A DNA stretch of 64,000 bases from assembly GCA_022605955.1 (NCBI GenBank), contig JAKCOZ010000020.1, positions 7,615,001-7,679,000 of the forward strand. The letters run 5' to 3'. Shown piece after piece: positions 12,631-25,600 of the stretch. Numbering within the stretch: the stretch's first letter is position 1; each line of letters begins with the position of its first letter. The DNA is from Rallus limicola (taxonomy: Eukaryota > Chordata > Aves > Gruiformes > Rallidae). Position numbers and translations under genes: made by a program. The notes under the pieces were generated by a model. That model saw only the letters and a list, made by a program, of their open reading frames with translations. It was not told where the DNA came from and ran no database searches.

Positions 12631-15600
12631 AAAAACCATTAGCAGAAATCTAAATTAACTGATTCCCAGTCCTTAAAAATTAACTACTTTGCTCCCAGAG
12701 CAAATTACACGTGTACCAGAGAACAGAACCATTACTCACCCACACCCCTTTGAGATTTGCTAGGGATTCTTTAAGAATTTAAATTTCATTCATGAGAAAC
12801 TAAACAAACATGGAACACAAGAATACTCTTCTACACACAGGGAAATGACAGGGATCTGAAACAAATCCAAGCCCTAAATTCTGTAATGCTCCAAGGAAGA
12901 GCGCTCCTTGAGTGAACCTGCGGGAGCACAGGTCTTCATTCATGAGGAGAGGAAGGGAAATCCTTCTACATAATCTAGCAAGTGTTTAAATAAACCTGGT
13001 TAGATGAAGATCTCTCCTCTGCAGAGAAAAACTAGGACTGTAAGAAAGGTTATGGAAATAATTTTTGAAATGTCATCTTAAAGAGAGCAAGCCTTGTTTC
13101 AGCTCTTCACCTTATTCTTCTAACTGAAGAAAAGCTGATTGTCTAGAGCACACAAATGGTCAGCAGAAACTCCTCTTAAATATGGAAAGAAATCCCTGCA
13201 CAGTGCTATTTTAAAAGTAGAATATAGGTTCCTCTAAGTTTGAAAACAACAAAAAATGATGCTGAGGCAATCTCTGGAGCAAGCAGTCTTTCAGCATTGG
13301 TCAAAGAGACTGCAATAAATATTTTAAAATGCACTCTTTAGTTATGAGATCTCTCATGGCTTGTGGAGGCAAATAATATTAGAGGCCACTATATCCTAAA
13401 GTTTATTTTTCTTAAAGTTTTCACTTCAAATAAAGCTTTGTTTTAAAATGTATGGGGCCAACTGTTAGAGCATTGAGGTCCTGGTTATTAGCCAGCTAGA
13501 GCCCATGAATTATGTTTAGTGAGAAGTTTATTGGCTCAGTAAACACCATTCCAGTTCCCCTCACCCCTGAACTGTGGAAGCCAAACCAAGAGATATTCAA
13601 TGCCATGTTACCACTAGCACCAGAGCAACCATTATCTGATTACAGGCATTTTATTTTTTGTAAGGAATTTGCTATTGCATCATTTAATACACGGAAGTCT
13701 TTAAATTTACCAAGGCAACACACAAAGAGTAAGTAACTGTTTGGTTCTGTTTACCATCTTCTGGAGCAGGAGTATTTGTTTCTGTCTCGTAGCTTTCCCA
13801 GTCCAAGCGCTACAGAAATGCAATCCCTTGAACTTTTAGTAAGGCAGGAGTTTGACAAGGAATTTAAAGCACCAGCAAGATGAGAGTGGGCAACAACAGG
13901 AGCTTTCTGATAAACCACCCTATGGAGCCAGGGCAGAGTACAGGGCAGTAAAGAAGCTGCAGTTGTTTCCTCTTACTGTGTCTCAAGGAGATTCATAAAA
14001 ATGGGGCCTATCCTGTGTTTTGAGAGTAGGTGGCCAGAGGCCAGACCTAGTCTGGTCTGACTTAGTTGTTGCTCTTTTTAAGCTACACAGTCAAGAACAA
14101 CTTAGACCATTCTGACTAAGTAGGAAAGCAGGCTATAACTCAGATACAGTGCGGGTAAGATAAACGTGCATGCCTGAAATGGAGCTGGGGCAGTCTGAGG
14201 GGCACTACTAGCACTGCCTTGCCTTACACCCGTTTGTGTGCAGCACCAGGAACCCAGAGACCAAATCAGAAGGTAGGCACCTCCAGAACTAGCAAGACTG
14301 ATGTGCAGCTGTGCAAATCCAGAAGCAACTTCTACTTGTGAGGCTGGCTTTGTCCTGGGCACAAAGCTGTTGTAGCTGGTTACCTTTGACTGCCGTGAGC
14401 TAAAACCTCACGTACAAAGAGTAAGCAATGATCAGTCAGTGCGCGGTAACTTGTTTGTGTGCTTGTTGTTCCAGTTCTCTGGAATAGCTAAAATATACCA
14501 GAACACTGTACAGGGACTTAGTCATTCCTTGAGGCAAGGAAAGTTAATTTAGTTGGAAGAGTAAGGATGCAAAAAAAGAGTGCTATAATAACAGTAGTCT
14601 GTTCTGGTAGAAAAGTAAACTGTCAGTTCTGGTATCAAAGTAAACTGGAACTGAAGGAATTTAGGTTCTCATCCTTGTTCTCTCCATCTGCTACACCACC
14701 TTGGCTAAATAATGCATCTCTATTTCCTTTCCCATCTTTTGCCTCTACTGACCGTTTAGATGGTGACATTCTTCAGGAAAGAGAGTGTCCTTGTACAGCA
14801 CACAGCAACAGCCTTAGGACATTGCTGTCCCTAAGCCAAACAATGCTTTTATATAAAGACCTTGCTATAGACCAGTTAACTAACACCAACTATGAAATCT
14901 CAGATTCTCCTGCAAATGCTCTTTCTGACGTCCTGAGAATCACGATGCCAGAATCTGTCCATCTGACAAGAAGAACCTTGGCAGTACAGCTCCTTAATGT
15001 CCAACCAATCCCACAAGGACATGCCAAGGCCATATCGTCACACCCATAACCAAGCACCTCTAGGGAGCAGGCACAGTTAAAATTTTTCCACCCCAGTAGT
15101 GGTGAAAGACAAGATACCCTTCTCTTTAAACTTAACCCTCTCCCTTCCAAAGAATGCCTGGAATTTCTACTATTTCCCAGTGAGACTGGAAGGCAAAGAC
15201 TTGGCATGGGGCAAGACAGATAAGAGCAGTTGCCTTCTCTAGGTTTTGTTAACTCCGCATAATTGCTTAGGGCATGTGATGGTTAGAGAGAGACACATGC
15301 ACATCTGTCAGAGACAGGCTACAAATCACTAGTATAATTCCAAGCAAACAAAATCTAGTTTACAATGTGGCTGTGGTATATAAAACACCTCTGTAAAACT
15401 ACAGCATAATTCAACTGTTGCAGGTTTAATTTGCAAAGTAATGATATAGTTTTCCCTCTCAAAGCCTGCCATTTAGGATCACTAAGATGTTGAATAAAGT
15501 CTTTGCTGTCTTCTGGGACACATGGTGAAAGTTGATTGTTGTTGGAAACCTCTCTAAGCAAGCCACATTTAAATGCCATGTTTTGCAAAAGAGCCCATAT

Positions 15601-18600
15601 TGTCTTGCATGTGAATTCAAGTTCCTTTACCAGTTTAAAATCTGGGTCAGAGCAATTTGCTTACATTTGGAGTCCTTTTCCAGCATTAATGGTATGTGGG
15701 ATTTAGAGTTGTAGATACAAGTCAACCGGATAAACTGCTATTATCTGCTCTGCATCATGCACGTACCATCTACAGTTTTCCTGCTAAGCTTTGTTCACAT
15801 GTACAACCCACTTCTTCAGCAGTTGCACATTCAGCATACTAATGATATTATTCTTGGCCACCCTGTTAAACTCACAATATATGTTAAATGCACAGCAGGG
15901 GGCCCTGCTGGATTCTCCACAGGTTTTAGATGGCTACAGATTGTGGCTGGCCAAGGGTGGAAGTTTTGATAAGCAGTCATGAAGTTGAGAGCTTTTCTAT
16001 TCAAATAGGATGTTCACTAGTGCTGACTCTCTCTCTGACACTTCTGGGGTGATAACTAGATTACCCAACTGTACTGTGCTTAGGGCTACACCAGACCAGT
16101 GCTTGGAAGCTCCAGTTAGTACTGCGTACAGCTGCCAAATTGCTTAGCTAAATTTCACACAGGGATCACGTAGAACAACTGTGATACCCTGTTTGTTTCA
16201 CAATTGCCATTCAAGGAGGTACTTTTGGATTACTAGTACTTGTATGACTTGGGTGCTGGCTATTTCAGAGATTATTTCATTGTATCCTGACAGGCAGTTG
16301 TTAGCTGGGGTCGAAGCACACATGTTTAAGTGTCCCTGATCTGAAAATCTCGGTGGCATAGTATCTGCTCAGGAGTCCCACCCTGAGCTATTTGTGTGCT
16401 TCTTGAAAGAAGACAGACAGAAAGGAAGGAAGAAAAAAAAAGAAAGAAGCCCAAAACCACAACACAAATTTGCAAGTTAAACTTCCTGACAGAACTGACC
16501 AGCAAAGTGCAAAACAATACGAGGGAATGATGATAGTCACAGTTTCTCAGAATATTCCTCCAGGTACAGAATATCATTTTTTCTTAGTGCAAGCCACTTC
16601 GGAATGGCAATCAGTGAAAGCCATTAAGTAAAATAAAAATATTTGGTTTAGGGTAAAACTGTGGTTCCTACCTACAGGCTTGTAAAGGAAAACTCAGCAG
16701 AGTCTTACACTTCTTGTAGGTAAATTCTGCATTTTCATCCCCTTGTTCACGAGCCAGGCAGAATAAAAATATCCACCTACACCAAACCAAAGGGAGCCAC
16801 TCGTAACCCAGACACAACCACAACAGACATTCTTGACAGTCCTTGGCTTAATAGAACACTGCTTTGTGGTTATACCCACCACTAGGATTTCATCTTGCAA
16901 GTTCTAGCACGTTTAATTTATTCCAAGTCATACATCAAATATAATATTAAAATTTAAGATGGCATTTGAGATTGAGACTTTCTTTTACAGTGCAAGTAGA
17001 AAGAACACAGTTGGGACTGCGGGTGCATGAGCATATTAATACATAAACACAAACTTGTAGCCATCACTCAAGAAAAACAATTGGTCTTTAAGAGGGAAAA
17101 AAAGTTGTAAAAAGAATCAATTCCATTAAATAGCTCTATAAATCAATTCCACCAAAATCAATGGGAAACTATATCCAGAAGGTGCCAAGTAACTCCCACA
17201 CATCGGGTGTAACTGTCTGTGACAGTGGCCATGCAGTAGCTCTGCCTACCAGGGATTCAGACAGCCAGGGACTGGAGTGAGAACCCCTGCACTGCCCATG
17301 CTTCCCTCCAGCCCCCTCCCACAGAGCTTCCTGCCCTGCTCGCTCAGGGGGAGCTGCATGCTAAGGCCTCCGGGGAAAGAAACATCACTCACTTCCAAGG
17401 CTTGGTTATCTGCAGGACAGAGCCAAAAACGGAGCAGACTTGTGCTGCTCCTCACACAGGCCCTGCAGACCCTTGTGCCAGACACAGAGGTGGGCAGTCC
17501 CTCTGAGAAGACAGCAGAGGAAAACTCATGTTACTTGTTAGAGGCAGGCATCCCACCTCCCCAGGTCTGAAATGAAGCATGACTTTGGGATTTTCCAGCA
17601 GGCTTTGTGCCATGTTAAGTGTCCTTCCCCTCCCAGAGGGGAGCTGACTTATGCACAGACGGTGATAGAGGCACATGTGGGATGTGGGGCCCAACAGCCA
17701 CCAGTGTGCAGTCAGTCATATACTGGTTATACAAATGACTTGTGTAAGCACAAGTTCATGAGTTCCACATCGTGTCAGCCTCCTGTTAGGTGACTCCCCA
17801 GTGCCTGTGCCAGGCCGCTGCCCTCTCACTTTCAAAGTGCGCTTCAGTTGCGTTTTCACATTTGTCGGCCATGGATGCCCCTTTGATGACTGGAGAAACC
17901 CTTGGGGCTTTCGTTTTGTGCTGGCAGCTCTCAGATGACTTTAGAAACAACCCCCCTGGGGCTTCTATTCTGTGTGGCAGAGCAGAGAGGGCACAGAAGA
18001 TTCTGGCTTTGTTAAAACCTGCAGAAAATTTTGTGTCCTGTGTCTTCCCCTTCATGTGCTCCACATGTGCTGTCATGTCTCTGGGCCCATTACAGTCACT
18101 CACTGTTTAAGAAATTCAGACATAGCATTTCTGCAATGGAAAAACTTGTTGAGTTGGCCTCTGTAACTCAGCATTATGTACCAAGCCCCATTTTCCCCTG
18201 TTGTAGCTGAACACCAAGCATAACTGAGTTCAGTTATTCCACACAGGAATGATCACACCAGGTGTTATTCACATATATTTAAATTAGAGAGAGAGTGCAT
18301 AATGTATGTGTGTGTAACAAATAATGATCAATTTAATGAGAAGGCTCAAGATTGTCCATGGCAAGGAATGAGACTACTGCTTCTCTCCAAGGCTCTGTTA
18401 CCCAGATTATGGAGGAATCTGATCTGCCAACTGCATCTTGGCTGTTGGGCCTGATCTTAGCAATGAGCACCCTCAACCTACTCATTTCAATAGGATCTGA
18501 GACCATTCGATATCGTAACTTCCATCAGTCACAAGTTTCCCGTAGACATAAGGACATGCAGTTCTGAAAAGCAAGACTTTGACATAGTCTGGAGGTTTGA

Positions 18601-21600
18601 GGTCAAGAACAAGTGGGAATTGTACAACCAGAGACTTCAATATAACCACTAGTGTCTAACAAGACAAAGGAGCAACACATTCAAGTTTGTCTGTTTTGGA
18701 ATGTTTCTTAGAACTTTATCATATGACTCTTCTGCTCCAGAAGAATTAATCAAACATTTAAAAGTTTACTAAAGGAAGCGGAAGGCCTTCTTCAGTAGAA
18801 CGGCCAGAAGATCCTCCTGCAGGTCACAGTAGATGTTCCTCATTTTCCCCATCCATAAAAGCATCTGCAATAATACTTTCTTACTGAGATATCAGCTTCA
18901 TGCAAGTTGGGGAAAAAAGGGTTTGTGCCAAGTGGCCTTCAAGTATTTTAATAGGAAGGATTTTTGCAGAGAGGTTTGAAATGCAGATCTTATTCTAAAG
19001 AGAGACTTCATGCACAACCAGATGCTACACCAACACTTGCATGATGTAACCCTAGAATATTTGATGACTCTCTGAGGCTCTGGAGTAGCTTATCACAAAG
19101 AAATCACTGTTATATTTATGAAGGACAGCCCAAAACACAAAGTTTGTGTGAAAGGAGACAGAGAGAACAGGTACAAAAAGGCACAGCCCAGAGAAGGAAG
19201 AGATTACAGCAAATAAGTAGAAATGGTGGAAAATGCAAGTATGTGCACAACTGAGGATTCTGGAGGAAGCAAAGAATCCAACAGGTTAGACAACCAAAGC
19301 ATAAATCAAAAGAAGCCAACACTATAGAATGAGAGCTGAAGCCAGCACGGGGATCTGAAATGTCAACTTACATTTAAAACTGTATGCCAAATGGCATGAT
19401 AGACAAATGAGATGAACTGAAAACCTAGTCTATGGAAATAGACTCAGAGAGAGGACTGTATGGATTTTTATCTATTTTAAATCCTGCCCCTAAACTCTTC
19501 TATAGTCAAGGAAAAAAATCTTAAATCCCATTTCCTGCCACTATAGGCCTAAAAAGTTTGCACCATATTTCACAGCGGTTAACATGAAACAGGATTACTG
19601 TGCTGACTTGTTCTTAAAGAGCAAACACATACTAAAAACTAGATTGGGAAGGAGGTATCTTTCTTTCTGACAAATCCTCTGACAAGAAGCAGGAGGGAGA
19701 AAACATGTTTTTCTCTAAGGCTTCTGGGGATGAAAAGAATTAAAAAGTCTCTCAGTAGAACTGATGTGCTCTTCCAGTTGGACTTTTTTTTTTCAGTCAT
19801 TCACTGTGAGACTGACTTCATATGAATAATCGTGCTTTTCTTTCCTACTCAGATGAGGTACTTACACTCTTTTAAATAAAAAGTAAAAAGTAAAAGAAAT
19901 GCTTTGTTTAGCCCTTAAACATTACATTTTTAACGTGAGCCAGAAAGGTTTTATGAAGAAGATCCAATGACCCATCAGAAGGAATAGCATTTCAATGCCA
20001 GCCAAAGGTCTACCTCCTAAGGAAAGGAAAGATTTGAACTCCCAGCCAAGCAGACATCTCAGCCAGAGCCTTCTCTGACATGGCAGTACCAGTCTGGGAC
20101 TTCACTTTGTCCAAGCCTTTTACACGAAGAGCACCTACACAGTGAGCGTGTGACACATCCAGCCAGACTCCTAATGTCTTGCCTGTTTTCTCCTGAGCCT
20201 CTGAACTGTGACCTCAAAGCAAATGAATCTGAGAAGAAAATACATTAATCAGGCATTCACTCAGCCAGGCTCGGGATTTTTAAACCAAGGATCTGAATCA
20301 GCTCTATCACCTCCCACTTCTTTCCTGATACAATTAGTCAGCATCTGCCCTGGCAGCCAACCCGCTGCCTCGCAGAGGGGGGGGAAAAGCAGCTGCAACT
20401 CCCTTACCCACTGCCTGCTTCCTAGCAGGCCACAGAAAAGCAGAGAATAGCTTGCTGAACTCTGCCTGGCAAAGGTTAGCATCCCTTCCCTGCGCTCCAG
20501 GGAACAGAGGAGCTGAGAACAGCTACCACTTAGAGCCTCTTTGATTCCCTGCTCCAGCCCAAGTGCAGGTTCAGACGTGTCCCAGCCACACCTCTCCCCA
20601 CCTTGGGCCAAGACCATGCCAGCTCCACACACCTGTTGGAGGCTTCCCCACATTTTAAGGGAATCCCCAGAAGGAGATTTGCAGGTGCTCTGCTCCCTTC
20701 AAAGAGTCCAGGCAACAAATCAGCCTGGGAAATTGGACCCATAGCATTCGATGTGACCCTCTGACCTTTTCCAAAATGTTCTCAGCCCACCAGGCTGGCA
20801 GGACTGAACTTTATAGCTAAGTATTTTGAAAGAAGCATGTGCTTTTAAAATCCAGTTGACTTTTTGCTAGGAAAACTTTACAAAGGTATCACTAGCCTAT
20901 CCACAGGAGTTTTGCAATTCCAAGTTACAGGTGATTACAGCAAATAAATAGGCATGCAAGTCAGGGTTGGAAGCAGGCTTTTACTTACAGCCTACCTCAC
21001 TAGGCACTTGAAAAATAAGTAAAACCCCCCGAAGCAGTTCTGTTTTACCCAACAGCTACAGGGCTTCAACCCCACTCCTTCAGCTGGATTGTGCAAGCTC
21101 TTACTCCAGCAGTCACACTGAGTTCAAGCAAAATGCCTGAGTAAGCATTTGCAGAATCTGACCCCCCCCCCCAGCCAGTTATCTATACTGCACCTATTTG
21201 TGCCTTGCATTGCAAGCTCCTTAGCCAGGGACGTGGGTCTGGAAGTATATTGTCAGCTGCAATGTGCTTTATCTCCATTTATGGCATTAAATCTAATTTT
21301 TGGTGCCAAGTGCAGCATTACCCTTACAATGACATCTATTAGAGGCAGTTTCCCCTGAAGACTGTGATCTGACCAACAACCAGTTTGCTCTGTTCATTTT
21401 TTCTCTTTTACCATGATCAGACTACCTCTCCACTTCTTTAATTTCCAGCATTTTGTTAAAAACAGGGACTGAGTTATGGAAAACCCACACCCTGCCATTA
21501 CACTGACCTCACTAGAGATGCTGCCATCCTTTTCTTCTCTGAAGATTTAAAAAAACCTGGGAACTGAAAACAAAACTGAAAGGAACAAACGTGACTGGTT

Positions 21601-22168
21601 AGTCTCTGGTAACGTGTAAATTTAGTAGAGGCAGAACTGTCTTTCCCTGTGCCAGTTCAAGCATTCCTGATGGGCACCCAACCCCTTCCCCCCCTCCCCA
21701 GGCACAGGAGAGGGAGGGGTGGGACAGCAACATGGCACAGCATGGAGCAGTTCATATGGAAAAAAAATCTGCAAGTTCCCCTGAAATGCTGCGTCCTGCA
21801 TGCCAGAAAGGACAGCTGCTACCTTCTCACTTACAAAAACGTGACCCCAGCTAGTCAATCTACAGAGCTAACGCTGTCAGATACCCTCCCACTCACCACT
21901 TTTGATGGTCAAAGCCATTGTAATGAAGCAGCTTCCCTGCCACCTCAAAAGAGGATGTGCTTTGCTTTTGCTTGAAGAAGGTTATGGGGGAGTGTTTTGG
22001 GGTCTGGCTGGGTTTTTTCTGCTTTTTGGTGAGGGTATAACCCAAGCTGTTTCAGACAAACACAGAGGGAGCATGAGTCCATGCTAACCACAGAGGAAGC
22101 AAGCACAAATAGGCAAATATTCTGAATAATGGCAGAGTAGACACAAATGGAAACTTGCTTGGACTCAC
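12631..22168. other. AT-rich non-coding DNA, no confident gene
   Basis: No gene or transposon was recognised. The longest open frame (14567-15049, plus strand, 160 codons) has no recognisable domain, and its own interior is also open on the other strand. Homopolymer runs occur, such as a C-run at about 21164-21175 and a G-run at about 20380-20390. The stretch reads as ordinary intergenic or intronic sequence. Confidence 0.55.
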
Positions 22169-22254
22169 CTGGACTCCTTTCCCCCTTTCTTGTCCAACCA
22201 GTTCATGGACGGGGAACATCCCGAACCTCTGGCGTGTGGTGTTAGACGTTGTGG
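22169..22254 (-). other. Candidate internal exon with strong donor, unknown gene
   Basis: On the minus strand a TTTTCTACCTAACAG acceptor precedes 22254, and the segment ends GTCCAG followed by GTGAGT, a consensus donor, at 22169. The 86-bp interval is open in two frames; the one ending on a codon boundary reads TTSNTTRQRFGMFPVHELVG and then QERGKGVQ. It contains several CpGs in an otherwise CpG-poor neighbourhood. It lies on the strand and side expected for a transcript from the 31.7-kb promoter. No family is recognised. Confidence 0.25.
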
Positions 22255-22515
22255 CTGTTAGGTAGAAAACTACTGATAAGTCTTTTGAAACGGTACAGCC
22301 AGCATCATGTAGCCCAGGTCCCATTTCATATGAACTCTCAAAATTTGGAAGAGAGAGGGAGATTGTGTTTGTTTATTACAAGTGAAATAGAGAAACTGGG
22401 GTGCTTAATCAGTAATTTGTGTCTACTGGGAGTGGAAGCTGGTTCGGCTGGCTATGGCCATGGCTTCTGTCCTGTTAGGGAAGAAACCTTGTGCAGCTTT
22501 CACAAAGTCCTATAA

Positions 22516-22645
22516 ACACAGAATCATAGAATCACCCAGTGCCACCCCTGGCCATGGGCAGGAACACCCCCCACCAGCCCAGGGTGCCCAAAGCCCCATC
22601 CAGCCTGGCCTTGAACCCTGAAAGGGATCCAGGGGCAGCCATAGA
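22516..22645 (-). mobile_element. CR1 LINE 3'-end fragment
   Basis: The start, CACAGAATCATAGAATCACC, is the reverse complement of the octamer-repeat 3' tail of avian CR1. The following part (CCCATCCAGCCTGGCCTTGA and beyond) matches the CR1 3' untranslated region. Only about 130 bp remain, a typical severe 5' truncation. CR1 is the dominant non-LTR retrotransposon of birds. Confidence 0.85.
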
Positions 22646-22649
22646 TTCT

Positions 22650-25600
22650 GCAGGCACTCTCTGCCAGTGCTATCTCAAGGAAGGGTTATGAAGATGCCAA
22701 AGACGCAGCTCTAAGTCACAGGTTACTGATTATATAAGCACTTTGAGATCCTTGAGTAGAAAGGATCTCTTTACTGGATAGGCAAGTATTTTTATTCCAT
22801 ACTCCAGTGATGACTGTTCCAGCAGGACCCTTAAAATGGTTGGTTGGTTGGTTAGTTACACCTCCATGCAGCTTTTCAGTAACAGCATGATTTCCAGTAC
22901 TACAGCACTACCAAACATACTAGTTTTCTCTGTATTTAGTTCTACTTACAGGACACTGAATTATTAGTACAGCATTCCGCTTGAAACCTCTTGCACAATT
23001 AACAGGGTGAATTTATTAGATCCTAGTGGCTACTACTGTTATTTACTGCTCCTTAAATGGTCATGGAAATCCAGCCTATCTTCAAAATATCTTAGCCTGA
23101 CAACAGGTAGAGCCAGACAGATTAAATTATTTTTCCAGAATCAAACAAATCAGGGGCAAACAAATTCTCATACTCCACACTTTCTTTTAGCCATCAAAAT
23201 AGTGATTGTCAGAATGAAGGTAATGGCTTATAGTCCTCTCTCTGCATGGAACACCACTACTGTGATTAAACCTCTCACAAATAGCAACCAGAAACTGGGA
23301 GACCCAACACAACTGGGATAAACCAGCTGACTGCAGCTATTAAAAAGAGGTCCACAGTTGGGGAAGTACTCAAGACATTCCTTCTCCAGAGGCACCACCC
23401 ATAATAACAGCCCAACAGTCTCAAACACCTCTGCATCTTGGATGGATATGCAGAACCGCATACATTAAACTACTTTTCTTGGAGTTCACTTAAGAATGCT
23501 GCCAGCTTGTAAACAGCAGAGTTGGTTTTGCTGCCAGCAGAGTTTTTACCTAGAGCAAACGGAAGTGCTTTTCCAAGAACTTCCAAGACTGTTGCGTCAC
23601 GCGGTACGTGGGCACTGCACTGTGCAACCCAGAGAGGAAGGACAGAAAAATGCATGTTGCCACTCTGCACATCCTGCAAGGAATTATTTAGAGCTATTTA
23701 TGTATTCCCAGTGCAAAAGAGACCTTCCAAGAAAACCCATTGTTCACTGCAGGGGAATACAGTCTCATTAATACTTTCAATTCTGTAACAAAACCTGAGT
23801 GATTTTTAGATCTGGCATGTTTCAATTTTCATTACAATTTTGAAAGCCTCATTTGATAAAGTACAATGGAGACTAAGAAATGTAGCGTTTCTGAGGGACT
23901 GGAGAGCAACCTTCTCTATTCTTCCTCCCCCACCATGGGTTCTGCACACTACTGAAGCCTTAGTCCTTTGGCAACTTCACCATTCTGAAGCTTTATTAGA
24001 ATTACGTGGCTGATGACAGCATTTACAGGCCCTTGCTAAGGTCAGGGTCTCACTGTGCAAACTTTTAAATATGATGAGCATTTATAAGATAAATATACAA
24101 GACAAACCAAGGACATTGTATTCTCCATACTTTAAAGATCAAGACTTGAGTTGCTTAACTTCCTGCACGACCATTGCATAGTGATAGAAACTGAACCCAG
24201 AGATCCCTAGACCACAAGCTCACCCAGAAGAATTAAATGTGTGCATACATTCAACCACTGCACCAATTCCTAACAGTAAGTGCTTCTAACCAAGTTTTCT
24301 GGGGAAAACTTCTCAAGTCCTAAGTTATATGACTTTTAAAGCACACTTAGCCAAACATCACTCTGCTGACATCTGAAGAATTACAAGACAGCTCTCACTC
24401 TTGTGCCAAAATTCCTTTTACTGAGCATTTTGGTACCACAGTTCCAACTATGTACACTCTTTAGCATACACTTATATTTCTTAGTGGATTCCCTGCCATC
24501 TACAACTTTGGCAGATATTTTTTCCTACTTAGAAGGACATCCATGTTTTTCTTTGAAGGATGGGCATAATCATGCCACTAATATCACATTATCAAAGAGC
24601 ATTTGAACTGTGTAGAAAATTAACAAAGAGCCTTTTTCAAGGACTTGAGAAGTTTGATGCAGAAAGTTCCACATGAGGACCATTCTCAATACTTTCTATG
24701 GGTAAACAGACACCAGGAATAAAAAAGCACCTCGCCCTTCCAGGGGTAGGGGAAACAACATTAAATAAAACCAGCACAAATTCAAGTCTCACTACACACT
24801 GGCATAACTGCAAACCTTTTTACACAGGTCTTGTTTAAAAACAAGTCAGCCTTCAATTGTTTATGTTTGGTGGTGAAGTTTTGCAGAAAGTCAATCCCTA
24901 AGCAGAGAAAGCCACTACTAGATTGTTTGATCCAATCCTGGGCAGTTAAGTAACCTCTTGCATCAGGAGCCTCTTGTAAAGGGACAGAGAGGATGGGTTT
25001 CTTCAGTTTTAGCTCAATAGCTAGTTCTTTCAGGTTGGAGAAAGCAACTGAGATTGGAGGAGGGGCAGAAGGGCAGGACAGCTTACTTCCCTCCAAATTA
25101 AAACTGGGTGTTAAGAGACTAATACCTGCTAGTTCTACGTTCATAAAAGAGCAGCATAATTAGAAAATAATCAATTCCCTTTTGCTCAAAGAAAATTTCC
25201 TATGTATTTAAACTGGAGCTGAGTAAGAATCACCGAGTAAGTCCCATAGGAAGGGCCCTCAGGAGGTCATCAGAAAGTATTTTGATAAAGTATTTGCTAA
25301 ATGTTTTCATTTAACACTGCAAAATACTTGGGTTTAACATTTCTTTGAATTTAATGCTTTTGAAGAAGTTGCTTGATACATTTCTCAGAAACAATACCAT
25401 AGTAAATTAATTTTGTTTCTGATTTGCATCTTAAATCATAGCTTGAATGTGTTAAAGCCCGTCCTCCTGCTTGACAGAAAATAATACCAAATTTACTTTA
25501 AAGTTATTTTTAGTTGCACATTAACATGTTTTAATTGGTACAAACCAGTGAGATCCAGTCTTTCCACTGGAGAGTAACTACCACATAGACAAACAAGCAA

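Noticed and set aside
14567..15049. Plus-strand 160-codon frame
   Set aside because: No family resemblance, ordinary AT-rich composition and no start or splice context. It is long for chance but not otherwise supported.
24782..25144. Minus-strand 120-codon frame with protein-like composition
   Set aside because: No acceptor or donor at its edges and no recognised family, so it is not reported as a gene.
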